Position numbers and translations under genes: made by a program
Shown here: positions 1 through 7,078 of the stretch, piece by piece
Numbering within the stretch: the stretch's first letter is position 1
How the letters are laid out: each line of letters starts with the position of its first letter
Notes under the pieces: model-generated
What the model saw: the letters and a program-made list of their open reading frames with translations, nothing else
Databases searched by the model: none
What the model was told of the DNA's origin: nothing
NCBI GenBank assembly: GCA_005888395.1
Contig: VAXF01000100.1
Location: 1 to 25,735, forward strand
From: Actinomycetota bacterium
Lineage (GTDB): Bacteria; Actinomycetota; Acidimicrobiia; Acidimicrobiales; AC-25
DNA length: 25,735 nt
Direction of reading: 5' to 3'

Positions 1-1306
1 CCTCGAGACGGCCGAGGTCGTCGAGGTCGACGCTCCCGCAGGCCACGGCGTCGACGACCTGCGCGACGCGCTCGACCGCCTGCTCGCCACCGCTGCCCAC
101 GCGATCGACCGGGGCCGGCCACGACTGTGGGTCGACCGGGTGTTCGCGGCCAAGGGTTCGGGCACGGTCGTCACCGGAACACTCGCCGGCGGCTCGCTGA
201 CCGTTGACGACGAGCTCGTCATCGTGCCCGGCGGAACGCCCGTGCGGGTGCGCGCCCTCCAGAGCCTGCAGGAGCCCGTCGACACCGTCCCCGCAGGCAG
301 CCGGGTGGCCGTCAACCTCTCGGGTGCGTCGCGCGATCGCATCGCACGCGGCCACGCCCTGGTGCGGCCCGGGCAATGGCGCCAGACCACCACCGTCGAC
401 GCCTCCCTCACCGTCCTGGCGGGTCTCGAGCACGAGGTCACCCGCCGCGGCGCCTACCACGCGTACGTCGGCTCGGGCGAGCACCCGGTGCGGGTCCGCG
501 TCATCGGCGCCGACGCCATCGCTCCCGGCGGAAGCGGTGCCGTCCGGCTCCATCTCCCTGCCGCGTTGCCGCTCCTCCCCGGCGACCGCTTCGTGTTGCG
601 CGAGAGCGGGCGGGCCGAGACCGTCGGCGGTGGCGAGGTGCTCGACGTCGCGCCCGTGCTGCCGGCGTCACGCGCCCGGCCGTCGCGCTCCGCTGACCGG
701 GTCGTCGCCGAACGAGGGTGGGTCGACGCCGGTGAGCTCGAGCTCCTCACCGGCGAGCGGCACGCGCCGACCGTCGGCCGCTGGGTGGTCTCGCCCGACG
801 AGCGGCTCGCGACCGAGGACCGAGTGCGCAAGGCGGTTGCGGGGGCCGGCGCCATCGGGCTGGACCTGGCCGTGCTCGACGAGCACGAGCGCGCCGTTCT
901 TCCCTCGATCGACGACGTGGTGGTCGATCGAGGCCGCGCTCGGCCCCGGTCCGCGCCGGGCGACGCCCTCGCCGCCCACCCGTTCGTCGCCGCCCTCGAG
1001 GCCCACCCGTTCTCGCCGCCGGAGCCCGGCGACGTCGACCGCGCCGAGCTGAGCGAACTGGTCCGCCGCGGCCTCGTCGTCGACTGCGACGGCTGCTACT
1101 TCGGCCCGGGCGCCGTCGACGCCGCCGCCCGACGGGTGGCCGAGCTGCTCGCCGCCGAGCCCGGAGGCGTCACCGTCGCCCAGGTGCGCGATGCGCTGGG
1201 GACCACCCGCAAGCACGCGCTGCCGCTCCTCGCCCACCTCGATGCCACCGGCGTGACCCGTCGCCGGGGCGACGTGAGAATCGCCGGCCCCCGCCTACCT
1301 CCCTAA
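1..1306 (+). CDS. selB: Selenocysteine-specific elongation factor SelB, 5'-truncated by the window edge
   Basis: SelB is the EF-Tu-like GTPase that delivers Sec-tRNA to UGA codons marked by a SECIS hairpin. The frame is open from base 2, giving about 434 residues. The visible part begins just before translation-factor domain II (LWVDRVFAAKGSGTVVTGTL), continues through the beta-barrel domains (LLPGDRFVLRE) and ends in winged-helix repeats that bind SECIS RNA; TTRKHALPLLAHLDATGVTR is typical of the last repeat in SelB. The G domain (roughly 150-170 residues) must lie upstream of the window. The gene implies that this organism makes selenoproteins, but no selA, selD, tRNA-Sec or selenoprotein gene is seen here. 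It converges on the alpha/beta hydrolase gene across a hairpin-containing gap. The family call is firm. Confidence 0.9.
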   Translation, partial: LETAEVVEVDAPAGHGVDDLRDALDRLLATAAHAIDRGRPRLWVDRVFAAKGSGTVVTGTLAGGSLTVDDELVIVPGGTPVRVRALQSLQEPVDTVPAGSRVAVNLSGASRDRIARGHALVRPGQWRQTTTVDASLTVLAGLEHEVTRRGAYHAYVGSGEHPVRVRVIGADAIAPGGSGAVRLHLPAALPLLPGDRFVLRESGRAETVGGGEVLDVAPVLPASRARPSRSADRVVAERGWVDAGELELLTGERHAPTVGRWVVSPDERLATEDRVRKAVAGAGAIGLDLAVLDEHERAVLPSIDDVVVDRGRARPRSAPGDALAAHPFVAALEAHPFSPPEPGDVDRAELSELVRRGLVVDCDGCYFGPGAVDAAARRVAELLAAEPGGVTVAQVRDALGTTRKHALPLLAHLDATGVTRRRGDVRIAGPRLPP

Positions 1307-1497
1307 TTTCGCCCTCACTCGTTCGCTTCGCTCACTCCGTTCGGGCGAGCTGATCGTGCTCCGGCCGACCGGCCAAGCCGGCTCGACCTCCGCGCTGTCT
1401 CTCATTCGCGGGTAGCCGGCGGGGGCGCCTTCGGCGCCGTGGGCGGCCACCCGAATTCACGGCCTCAGCGCGCCAGAATCGCCGACCCAGTGAACGG
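1307..1497. repeat. Intergenic palindromic sequences between convergent selB and hydrolase genes
   Basis: No credible gene is present. Two structured elements are visible. At 1311-1350 a CTC/TTCG-rich stretch contains GTTCGCTTCGCTCAC, a short relative of the repeat at 11101-11127 and 17183-17209, flanked by GCCC and GGGC. At 1424-1438 there is a perfect hairpin, GGCGCC-TTC-GGCGCC. No T-tract follows, so these are not classical intrinsic terminators, although the position between convergent genes suits a termination or insulation role. Confidence 0.5.
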
Positions 1498-2457
1498 CTA
1501 CTGCGTTTGTTGTTCTTCGTCGGCGGGCTTGGCGGCGTCGATCGTGCGTAGCCGCCGCGGACGCACCCGCCGGAGGCCGAGCCGGCCGCCCCGACGGGCC
1601 GGCGGGCGGGTCGCGGGCTCCATCGACCGCGCCAGCTTCGCCACCTCGACGACGTTGGTCATGACCTCCCCGAACGAATCGGGGTCGGCAAGCAGCCAGG
1701 AGTGGTTGCCCGCGACGATTTCGCCCGGCTGGCCGATGGCCGCGCAGAGCGCGTCGAACGACGACCTCGGAATGATCTGGTCCTGCTCGCCCCACAGCAC
1801 GACCACGGGAAGCTTGCGCTTCTTCAGGTGCTCCAGCTCGGCGGTGAGGTCGGCGTTGCGGGCCAGGTTCGCGACCTTCCAGAAGGCACGCGGGTTTCGT
1901 ACGAGGTTCGGCACGGCGTCCTCGAGGATCACGGGGAGCACCTTGGTGAAGTTGGGGATCGGCAGGAGGTCGCTCGGGAAGTGGATGCCCCAGTCCCACA
2001 GCGGCCGATCGGCCATCGAGCGCAGGGCCGAACCACGCCGTCCCCACGCCGACCCGCCGATCGAGTTGACGAGCACCAGCGTGCGCACGCGGTCGGGGAA
2101 GTCGTGTGCGACCTGGATTGCGACGCCACCTCCGAACGAATGCCCGACGAGGAACACCGGCTCCTGCACGTCGACCGCTTCGAGGAAGGCGTCGACCCAG
2201 CGCGCGTAGCCCGGGAGCGAGAACTCGTCACCAGGCAGGTCGGCCGTGCCGCCGAAGCCCGGCAGGGCGGGAGCGAAGACCTGGCAGCCCAGCCTGACGA
2301 GCCGCTTCAGCGCCCGCTTGTACGCATGCTGGCCGAGCCCCCAACCGTGGAGGAAGACGACCGGGAGCCCAACGCCCGCGACCCCGTAGAGCGCCTGCCG
2401 CCCCGCGACCTGAGCCTTGCGCCAGACGAGATGCTCACCCAGGTCATCGCTCGCCAT
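1498..2457 (-). CDS. Alpha/beta-fold hydrolase, cytoplasmic, substrate unknown
   Basis: A 319-residue alpha/beta hydrolase. HGWG at 37-40 forms the oxyanion region, GHSFGG (Ser107) is the nucleophile elbow, Asp226 (GEQDQ) and His252 (NHSW) complete the triad, and a cap lies around 140-210. The C-terminal 35 residues are rich in Arg and Pro and look disordered. Family members include esterases, lipases, haloperoxidase-like and C-C hydrolases; nothing here selects one. ATG at 2457 was chosen over GTG at 2466 because a TANNNT box (TAACGT, 2473-2468) lies 10 nt upstream, leaving almost no leader and too little room for the GTG. The gene follows whiB on the same strand but is separated by hairpin-rich DNA and probably has its own promoter. 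Confidence 0.85.
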   Translation of the reverse strand: MASDDLGEHLVWRKAQVAGRQALYGVAGVGLPVVFLHGWGLGQHAYKRALKRLVRLGCQVFAPALPGFGGTADLPGDEFSLPGYARWVDAFLEAVDVQEPVFLVGHSFGGGVAIQVAHDFPDRVRTLVLVNSIGGSAWGRRGSALRSMADRPLWDWGIHFPSDLLPIPNFTKVLPVILEDAVPNLVRNPRAFWKVANLARNADLTAELEHLKKRKLPVVVLWGEQDQIIPRSSFDALCAAIGQPGEIVAGNHSWLLADPDSFGEVMTNVVEVAKLARSMEPATRPPARRGGRLGLRRVRPRRLRTIDAAKPADEEQQTQ

Positions 2458-2467
2458 CGCGAGCACG

Positions 2468-2473
2468 ACGTTA
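2468..2473 (-). promoter_or_regulatory. Candidate -10 box of the alpha/beta hydrolase gene
   Basis: TAACGT on the minus strand, 10 nt before the ATG at 2457, fits the actinobacterial TANNNT -10 pattern and predicts a leaderless or nearly leaderless mRNA. No convincing -35 is seen. Confidence 0.3.
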
Positions 2474-2512
2474 CCGACCGCGAACGACCGACCGCCTCAA
2501 GGTGGATTTGAT

Positions 2513-2638
2513 CTGCCGGCCGCCGGCGCCGCCGAAGGCGGCCGCTACGGCCGGCAGCAAGAAGAAGCAGGGCGAAGGGCGATCCGGCTCCGCCGGTCGC
2601 CCGAGCGCGATTTAGCTCGCCGAGCAACCTCTGGTTGC
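2513..2638. repeat. Cluster of hairpins between whiB and the hydrolase gene
   Basis: Four inverted repeats sit close together. CTGCCGGCCG (2513-2522) pairs with CGGCCGGCAG (2548-2557) and encloses GCCGCC-GAA-GGCGGC (2528-2542). CCGGC-TCC-GCCGG lies at 2584-2596 and GCAACC-TCT-GGTTGC at 2624-2638. All inner hairpins have three-base loops, as elsewhere in this window. The cluster begins 10 nt after the whiB stop (on the minus strand), so it may end whiB transcripts, but no U-tract is visible. Confidence 0.55.
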
Positions 2639-2648
2639 GAAGGCGAAG

Positions 2649-2909
2649 TCAGCCGGCGTGGCGGGCGAGGAGTTGCTTGCGCTCGAGCTCGTTGAGGCCG
2701 CCCCAGATGCCGTGCGGCTCGCGAATGCGGAGGGCGTACTCGAGGCACGGTTCACGCACCGGGCAGGTGGCGCAGATCGCCTTGGCCCGGGCCTCGCGTG
2801 CCTCCTTCTCCTCCTTGCGCTCGAACTGCGCAGGAGGGAAGAAGATGGCCGAGTGCGGCCCGCGACAGGCCGCTTTCAGCTGCCAGAGCTCCTCGGCACG
2901 CTGCGCCAT
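2649..2909 (-). CDS. WhiB-family iron-sulfur transcription factor
   Basis: WhiB-like proteins are actinobacterial [4Fe-4S] regulators that often act with the principal sigma factor and sense NO or O2. This one is 86 residues. The four cluster ligands are Cys15, Cys46, Cys49 and Cys55 (CATCPVREPC), followed by the signature turn GIWGG at 67-71 and a short basic tail. ATG at 2909 was chosen because GGAGGGAGG ends 9 nt before it; the upstream ATG at 2918 directly abuts that Shine-Dalgarno. Which Wbl subclass it belongs to cannot be decided by eye. It lies close to the Get3-like ATPase pair, as Mtb whiB4 (Rv3681c) does, but its sequence is not obviously WhiB4. Confidence 0.93.
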   Translation of the reverse strand: MAQRAEELWQLKAACRGPHSAIFFPPAQFERKEEKEAREARAKAICATCPVREPCLEYALRIREPHGIWGGLNELERKQLLARHAG

Positions 2910-2934
2910 TGGCGACATCCTCCCTCCGGGGGGC

Positions 2935-2964
2935 ACCCTACGCCGCCCTGACCAGCGGAAACAA
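2935..2964 (-). promoter_or_regulatory. Candidate promoter of whiB
   Basis: On the minus strand, TTGTTT (2964-2959) and TAGGGT (2940-2935) are separated by 18 nt and fit -35/-10 elements. The predicted start of transcription is near 2928, leaving a leader of about 19 nt that carries the GGAGGGAGG ribosome binding site. The promoter occupies the gap after the nfeD-like stop codon. Confidence 0.45.
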
Positions 2965-2972
2965 GGGTTGAA

Positions 2973-4154
2973 CTATCGCGAGCGCGCCCGATCCTCGTCG
3001 GCAGCCGCCGGTTCGACCTCGAGCACCAGCCCCTCGATGCCGGTGACCTTGACCGCGCCACCGGCTGGGATCGGGGTTGCCCGATTCGTGCGGGCGCGCC
3101 AGAGCCCGCCGCGCACCCGCACTGTCCCTTCGGGCGAGAGGGCGAGGAACGCGGTGCCCGTCTCGCCGATCAGCGAGTCACGCCCGATCGTCGGCGTGGA
3201 GTACCGGGCCCGGACGAGCGCGGGCATGCCCCCGACCATGAACAGCGCCACGCCCACCAGCACGAGGACGATCACCACGATGCCCGGTGACAAGCCCGCG
3301 TACAGGTTGGCGGCACCGAGCACGGTGCACGCCGCGCCGATGGCGGTCCAGACGCGTGGCGCGCCGACCTGAACGTCGACCGAGAACCCGAACACCCCGA
3401 AGCCGAGCAGAGCGAGCGCCCACGCACGCGTCGGGAGCACGCCGAGGCCGTAGGCCGCCAGCACGAGCGCGAGGGCGCCGACCACGCCCGAAACACCGAT
3501 CCCGCCGGTGAAGAAGTCGAGCACCATCAGCAGCAGGCCCGCGAGGAGGAGGAAGAAGGCCACACCCGGGCCGGCGACGGTGTGGAGCAGCCGCGGGACG
3601 AGCGCCGGCTTGGCGAAGCTGACCTGCACGGTGGGCCGCTGGCGCGGCCCCTGCGAGGTGCGCACGACCTCCGCCGTCTCTAGGCGTCGCCCGTGCACCG
3701 CGCGGCCGTTGAGCCCGACGATGAAGTCGCCCAGGGTCGCGGCACGCAGCAGGTGCACGCGCCGGGCGAGCCGGCCGATGCCGGTCGCGGGGGCGGCGCC
3801 GGGCAGCGGCGACGCGCGCAGCAGTCGCGCCGCCGCGCCGTAGGCCACCGCGCCCGCCGGGCCCACCCACACCGCCACCGGCACCGGGCTCCGCACCACC
3901 ATCGTCGCGAGCCGTTCGACCGGACGCGACGAGCCGACCGCGCCCCCGCTGTTGAGCTGGATCACGAGCGCCTCGGCGCGATGACCCACCGCGTCGCGCA
4001 CCGAGTCGTGGACGAAGTCGACCAGCACGGGGTCGAGCAGCCCGCTGACCTGCACGATGTCGACCTGCGGCCGCCTGGTCGCGGCGGGCGCTGGCGTCGG
4101 GAACGCGGTGAGTGCCAGCCCGAGCGTCAGGCAGGCCGTCGCTAGTCTGCGGAT
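2973..4154 (-). CDS. NfeD-like membrane protein (ClpP-class protease homologue), best start ATC
   Basis: About 393 residues: signal peptide (about 1-25, basic RR then a hydrophobic core ending PAPAA), an extracytoplasmic ClpP/crotonase-like domain beginning VDIVQVSGLLDPVLVDFV, about five membrane segments between residues 195 and 310, and a C-terminal NfeD OB-fold (about 320-385). Family members act in membrane quality control, often with a stomatin partner; none is seen here. The motif that normally carries the catalytic Ser (ASAG type) reads VAYGA near residue 104, so proteolysis is doubtful. The only ordinary in-frame start, GTG at 4055, would remove the signal peptide and cut the first beta strand. 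The ATC at 4154 follows GGAGAGG by 4 nt and begins the signal peptide exactly. The next in-frame stop upstream leaves no ATG, GTG or TTG. Confidence 0.8.
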   Translation of the reverse strand: MRRLATACLTLGLALTAFPTPAPAATRRPQVDIVQVSGLLDPVLVDFVHDSVRDAVGHRAEALVIQLNSGGAVGSSRPVERLATMVVRSPVPVAVWVGPAGAVAYGAAARLLRASPLPGAAPATGIGRLARRVHLLRAATLGDFIVGLNGRAVHGRRLETAEVVRTSQGPRQRPTVQVSFAKPALVPRLLHTVAGPGVAFFLLLAGLLLMVLDFFTGGIGVSGVVGALALVLAAYGLGVLPTRAWALALLGFGVFGFSVDVQVGAPRVWTAIGAACTVLGAANLYAGLSPGIVVIVLVLVGVALFMVGGMPALVRARYSTPTIGRDSLIGETGTAFLALSPEGTVRVRGGLWRARTNRATPIPAGGAVKVTGIEGLVLEVEPAAADEDRARSR

Positions 4155-4173
4155 GTCGCCTCTCCGAAGGGGG
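4143..4173 (+). promoter_or_regulatory. Candidate -10 box and Shine-Dalgarno deciding the bagA start
   Basis: TAGTCT (4143-4148) fits a TANNNT -10 and lies inside the 5' end of the opposing nfeD-like gene. AAGGGGG (4167-4173) lies 4 nt before the TTG at 4178. The opposing ribosome binding site (4165-4159) is immediately adjacent. Confidence 0.35.
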
Positions 4174-4177
4174 ATGG

Positions 4178-5134
4178 TTGGACCCAGCGGGCTTCTGCAA
4201 GCAGTCCCGCGTCGTCATCGTTGCGGGCAAGGGCGGTGTGGGCAAGACGACGGTCACGGCCGCGCTCGCCCTGGTGGCCGCACGCACCGGGCTCCGGACC
4301 CTCGTGGTCGAGGTCGAAGGCAAGAGCGGGCTGGCGGCGGCGTTCGGCGCGCCCCGCCTCGGCTACGAGGAGATCGTGCTCTCGCCAGGCCGGGGGGGCG
4401 GCGAGGCCGACGTGCGGGCGCGCACGCTCACGCCCGACGACGCCCTGCTCGAGTACCTCGAGGACCATGGGCTGCGGCGGGTGTCGAAGCGGCTGGTGCA
4501 GAGCGGGGCCATCGACGTGGTGTCGACGGCGGTGCCCGGCATCAAGGACATCCTGATCCTCGGCAAGGTCAAGCAGCTCGAGCGGGCGGGCGTCGCCGAC
4601 CTGATCGTGCTCGACGCCCCGGCGGCCGGTCACGCCGTGAGCTTCCTGATGAGCCCGCGCGGGCTCCTCGACGCCGCTCGCGTCGGTCCGATCCGCACCC
4701 AGGCACAGGAGGTCCTCGACCTCCTCACCGACCCGGCGCGGTGCCAGGTCGTGCTCGTGACCCTTCCCGAGGAGACACCGGTGAACGAGCTGGTCGAGAC
4801 CGCCTTCGCGCTCGAGGATCGTGTCGGTCTCAGCCTCGGGCCGGTCGTGGTCAACGGTCTCTACGCCACCGTCGACGGGCTCGAGAGCGACCCGGATGTG
4901 GCCGCCGAGGCGGCGGCGGCGACCCTGCGCCAGGGCGAGGCCGAAGCGCTGCGCGACGCGGCCGAGTTTCGCCGCCGCCGGCACGCGCTCCAGCAGGAGC
5001 AGGTCGGGCGGCTCGAGAGCGCGCTACCGCTGCCCCAGCTCCGGCTGCCCTTCCTCTTCACCCCCGACATCGGGCCCGCGGAGGTCGAAACGCTGGCCGA
5101 CGTGCTGGCCAAGGAGATCGAGGCACTTCAGTGA
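4178..5134 (+). CDS. bagA: Get3/ArsA-family ATPase, BagA (Rv3679)-like
   Basis: A 318-residue SIMIBI-class ATPase. The deviant Walker A GKGGVGKTT carries both the signature Lys18 and Lys23; VLDAPAAGH lies in the nucleotide-responsive region, and the protein ends with PFLFTPDIGPAEVETLADVL. Homologues Rv3679/Rv3680 of M. tuberculosis resemble eukaryotic Get3 and bacterial ArsA. Their client is not settled, and arsenite transport is unlikely because no arsB or arsR is present. Start: TTG at 4178 follows AAGGGGG; the longer reading from 4112 would run deep into the divergent nfeD-like gene. The stop overlaps the next gene's start (GTGA), so translational coupling and a heterodimer are likely. The family call is firm; the gene name rests on pairing and similarity recalled from memory. 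Confidence 0.85.
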   Translation: MDPAGFCKQSRVVIVAGKGGVGKTTVTAALALVAARTGLRTLVVEVEGKSGLAAAFGAPRLGYEEIVLSPGRGGGEADVRARTLTPDDALLEYLEDHGLRRVSKRLVQSGAIDVVSTAVPGIKDILILGKVKQLERAGVADLIVLDAPAAGHAVSFLMSPRGLLDAARVGPIRTQAQEVLDLLTDPARCQVVLVTLPEETPVNELVETAFALEDRVGLSLGPVVVNGLYATVDGLESDPDVAAEAAAATLRQGEAEALRDAAEFRRRRHALQQEQVGRLESALPLPQLRLPFLFTPDIGPAEVETLADVLAKEIEALQ

Positions 5135-6213
5135 CCCTCACGGCGTTGGCGCGCACGCGGGCGATCGTCATCTGCTGCGGCTCGGGGGGTGTCGGCAAGA
5201 CCACGGCCGCGGCCGCGCTCGCGCTCGAGGGCGCCCGGCTCGGGCGCAGCGCGGTCGTGGTCACGATCGACCCCGCCAAGCGCCTCGCCAACGCCATGGG
5301 CCTCGACGAGCTCAGCAACACCCCGAAGCGCATCGACGGCGACTGGCCCGGCGAGCTGTGGGCCATGATGCTCGACACCAAGAGCACCTTCGACGCCCTC
5401 GTGCTCAAGTACGCGCCCGATCGTTCGCAGGCCGAGTCGATCCTGCGCAACCGCTTCTACCGCAACATCGCCGGCGCCCTCTCGGGCACGCAGGAGTACA
5501 TGGCGATGGAGAAGCTCTTCGAGCTCCACGAGAGCGGGCAGTTCGAGCTGATCGTGGTCGACACCCCGCCGACGCGCAACGCCCTCGATTTCATCGACGC
5601 GCCACGGCGGTTGACGCGATTCCTCGACAACCGCATCTTCCGCTGGCTGATGTTGCCCACCCGCGCCTACCTGAAGGCGGTCAACGTCGCCACCCAGGCC
5701 CTGCTGCGCACCATCTCGCGCGTCGTGGGCTCCGAGGTCATCAAGGACGCTGTTGCCTTCTTCCGCGCCTTCGAGGGAATGGAGGACGGCTTCCGCGACC
5801 GCGCCCAGCGTGTGCTCGCCCTGCTCTCCGACCCGGGCACGGCGTTCGTGCTCGTTGCGTCGCCACGCCGGGACGCCGTCGAGGAGGCGTCGTTCTTCGC
5901 CGACAAGCTGCGCGACGCGGGACTGCCGGTGGAGTCGCTCGTGGTGAACCGGCTCCACCCTCGCTTCGGCGCGGGCCGGCCGGAGGCCGACCGCGAGCGC
6001 GCCCGCACCCTTGCCGGCACCGACCTCGGGGCGCTCTTCGCCAACCTCGCCGACTTCCGCCTCGTCGCCCAGCGCGAGGACGAGCACATCGCCGGGCTCG
6101 CCTCCAAGGTGGCGCCCGCACCGGTGACGCGCGTGCCGTTCCTGCCCACCGATGTGCACGACCTGGAGGGGCTGCGAGAGGTGGGGGGCTACCTCTTCGA
6201 CGTCGCGGGCTAG
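5131..6213 (+). CDS. bagB: Get3/ArsA-family ATPase, BagB (Rv3680)-like
   Basis: A 360-residue partner of the preceding ATPase. The P-loop reads CGSGGVGKTT (about 16-25): the signature lysine of the deviant Walker A is Ser18, while the second lysine (Lys23) is kept. IDPAKRLANAMG, GTQEYMAMEKL and VVDTPPTRNALDF closely match the mycobacterial BagB type, which also lacks the first lysine. In Get3-like dimers the signature lysine reaches across to the partner's nucleotide, so in a BagA/BagB heterodimer the two sites would be unequal. GTG at 5131 overlaps the bagA stop. The gene's own stop shares CTAG with the convergent STAS gene. Confidence 0.87.
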   Translation: MTLTALARTRAIVICCGSGGVGKTTAAAALALEGARLGRSAVVVTIDPAKRLANAMGLDELSNTPKRIDGDWPGELWAMMLDTKSTFDALVLKYAPDRSQAESILRNRFYRNIAGALSGTQEYMAMEKLFELHESGQFELIVVDTPPTRNALDFIDAPRRLTRFLDNRIFRWLMLPTRAYLKAVNVATQALLRTISRVVGSEVIKDAVAFFRAFEGMEDGFRDRAQRVLALLSDPGTAFVLVASPRRDAVEEASFFADKLRDAGLPVESLVVNRLHPRFGAGRPEADRERARTLAGTDLGALFANLADFRLVAQREDEHIAGLASKVAPAPVTRVPFLPTDVHDLEGLREVGGYLFDVAG

Positions 6214-6557
6214 CGGCTTGCCGGCTCGGCCAGCGCTCCGGCGGCCTCCGCCATCGTCTCGGCCACGGTCACGATGCGGTCGAAGCCGGTGGTGTGGAGC
6301 AGTCGCGTGAGCGTGGGCCGGTTGCAGCAGACGGCGACCTCGCCCCCCGCCTCACGGGCTCGGCGGATGCCCCCGATGAGCGCTCCCAGCCCCGCCGAGT
6401 CGACGAACGGCACCGCCGACATGTCGATCAACAGCTTGGGGCGCGACGTGAGCTTGCCCAGCGCCTCGCGGAACTGGCTGACGTTGTACGCGTCGAGCTC
6501 ACCGACGGGGCGGCAGACGGTGTAGCTGTCGGCCTCCTCGACCTGGATGTCGAGCAA
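6210..6557 (-). CDS. STAS-domain protein, anti-sigma-factor antagonist type
   Basis: 115 residues forming one STAS domain. PVGELDAYNVSQFREAL (about 17-33) is the first conserved block, and IDMSAVPFVDSAGLGALIG carries the usual phosphorylatable Ser54 in the D-S-A-G-L motif, as in SpoIIAA/RsbV. Such proteins release a sigma factor by binding its unphosphorylated anti-sigma kinase. No kinase or sigma gene is in the window, so the partner is elsewhere. TTG at 6557 was chosen because GAGGAGG lies 4 nt upstream; the longer reading from 6611 adds a non-conserved extension. The gene diverges from the receiver-domain gene and converges on bagB with a 4-nt stop overlap. Confidence 0.88.
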   Translation of the reverse strand: MLDIQVEEADSYTVCRPVGELDAYNVSQFREALGKLTSRPKLLIDMSAVPFVDSAGLGALIGGIRRAREAGGEVAVCCNRPTLTRLLHTTGFDRIVTVAETMAEAAGALAEPASR

Positions 6558-6620
6558 GGGTCCTCCTCGGTGGGCCTCCGGAACCGGATCGTACCCAAGC
6601 GCCCTGCTCACAACCCGGGG

Positions 6621-6626
6621 TAGCCT
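6621..6626 (+). promoter_or_regulatory. Candidate -10 box of the receiver-domain gene (leaderless)
   Basis: TAGCCT lies 8 nt before the GTG at 6635, which places the transcription start at or next to the start codon. No purine-rich ribosome binding site is present. The -35 is not recognisable. Confidence 0.35.
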
Positions 6627-6634
6627 CCTCGCCC

Positions 6635-7078
6635 GTGCCGGATGTGCTGATCGCGACCGACGCGCCCTGGATGCGGGAAGCCGTCGAGTCGGTGCTGAGC
6701 GGGCCCGACGTCACCGTCCGCCACGTCGTGACCGGCAGCGCGGTGCGTGCCGCCGTCCACGAGCGGGCTCCCGAGATCGCCGTGGTCGATCTCCAGATCG
6801 GGAACATGGGCGGGATGGCCGTGTGCCTCGACCTTCGCCTCGAGGAGAGCGGCGGGCGGGTACCGCACGTGCCCGTGCTGATGCTCCTCGACCGTCGCGC
6901 CGACGTCTTCCTCGCCCGCCGGTCCGCGGCCGAGGGGTGGCTGGTGAAGCCGCTCGACCCGATCCGGCTCCGGCGGGCGATCGACGCCGTGCTCGCCGGT
7001 GGCGAGTACCACGACGACGCCTACCTGCCGGTGCAGGTTCCCCTGCCGGATACGATGCAGCGATCCAGCGGGGCGTAG
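6635..7078 (+). CDS. Single-domain response regulator (receiver) protein
   Basis: 147 residues, one CheY-like receiver domain and no output domain. Asp52 (VVDLQIG) is the phosphoacceptor and Lys105 (LVKPLDP) the conserved lysine. The acidic pocket has Asp9 but Thr8 in place of the usual second acid, and the switch Thr/Ser after beta-4 is absent (VLMLLDRR). Signalling may therefore be weakened or phosphorylation-independent. A tail of about 25 residues follows the domain. No histidine kinase is adjacent. The divergent STAS gene suggests a shared signalling role, which is inference. The TAG stop lies inside the tRNA-Pro gene, giving a 10-nt overlap. Confidence 0.85.
   Translation: MPDVLIATDAPWMREAVESVLSGPDVTVRHVVTGSAVRAAVHERAPEIAVVDLQIGNMGGMAVCLDLRLEESGGRVPHVPVLMLLDRRADVFLARRSAAEGWLVKPLDPIRLRRAIDAVLAGGEYHDDAYLPVQVPLPDTMQRSSGA

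Noticed and set aside
4178..6213. An arsenite-efflux (ArsA) function for the ATPase pair
   Set aside because: No arsB, arsC, arsD or arsR is present and the sequences match the mycobacterial Get3-like pair.
4821..6623. A 600-codon open frame over the two ATPase genes
   Set aside because: It is an Arg/Ala/Pro-rich shadow frame of high-GC DNA; bagA and bagB in other frames have clear motifs and coupled starts.
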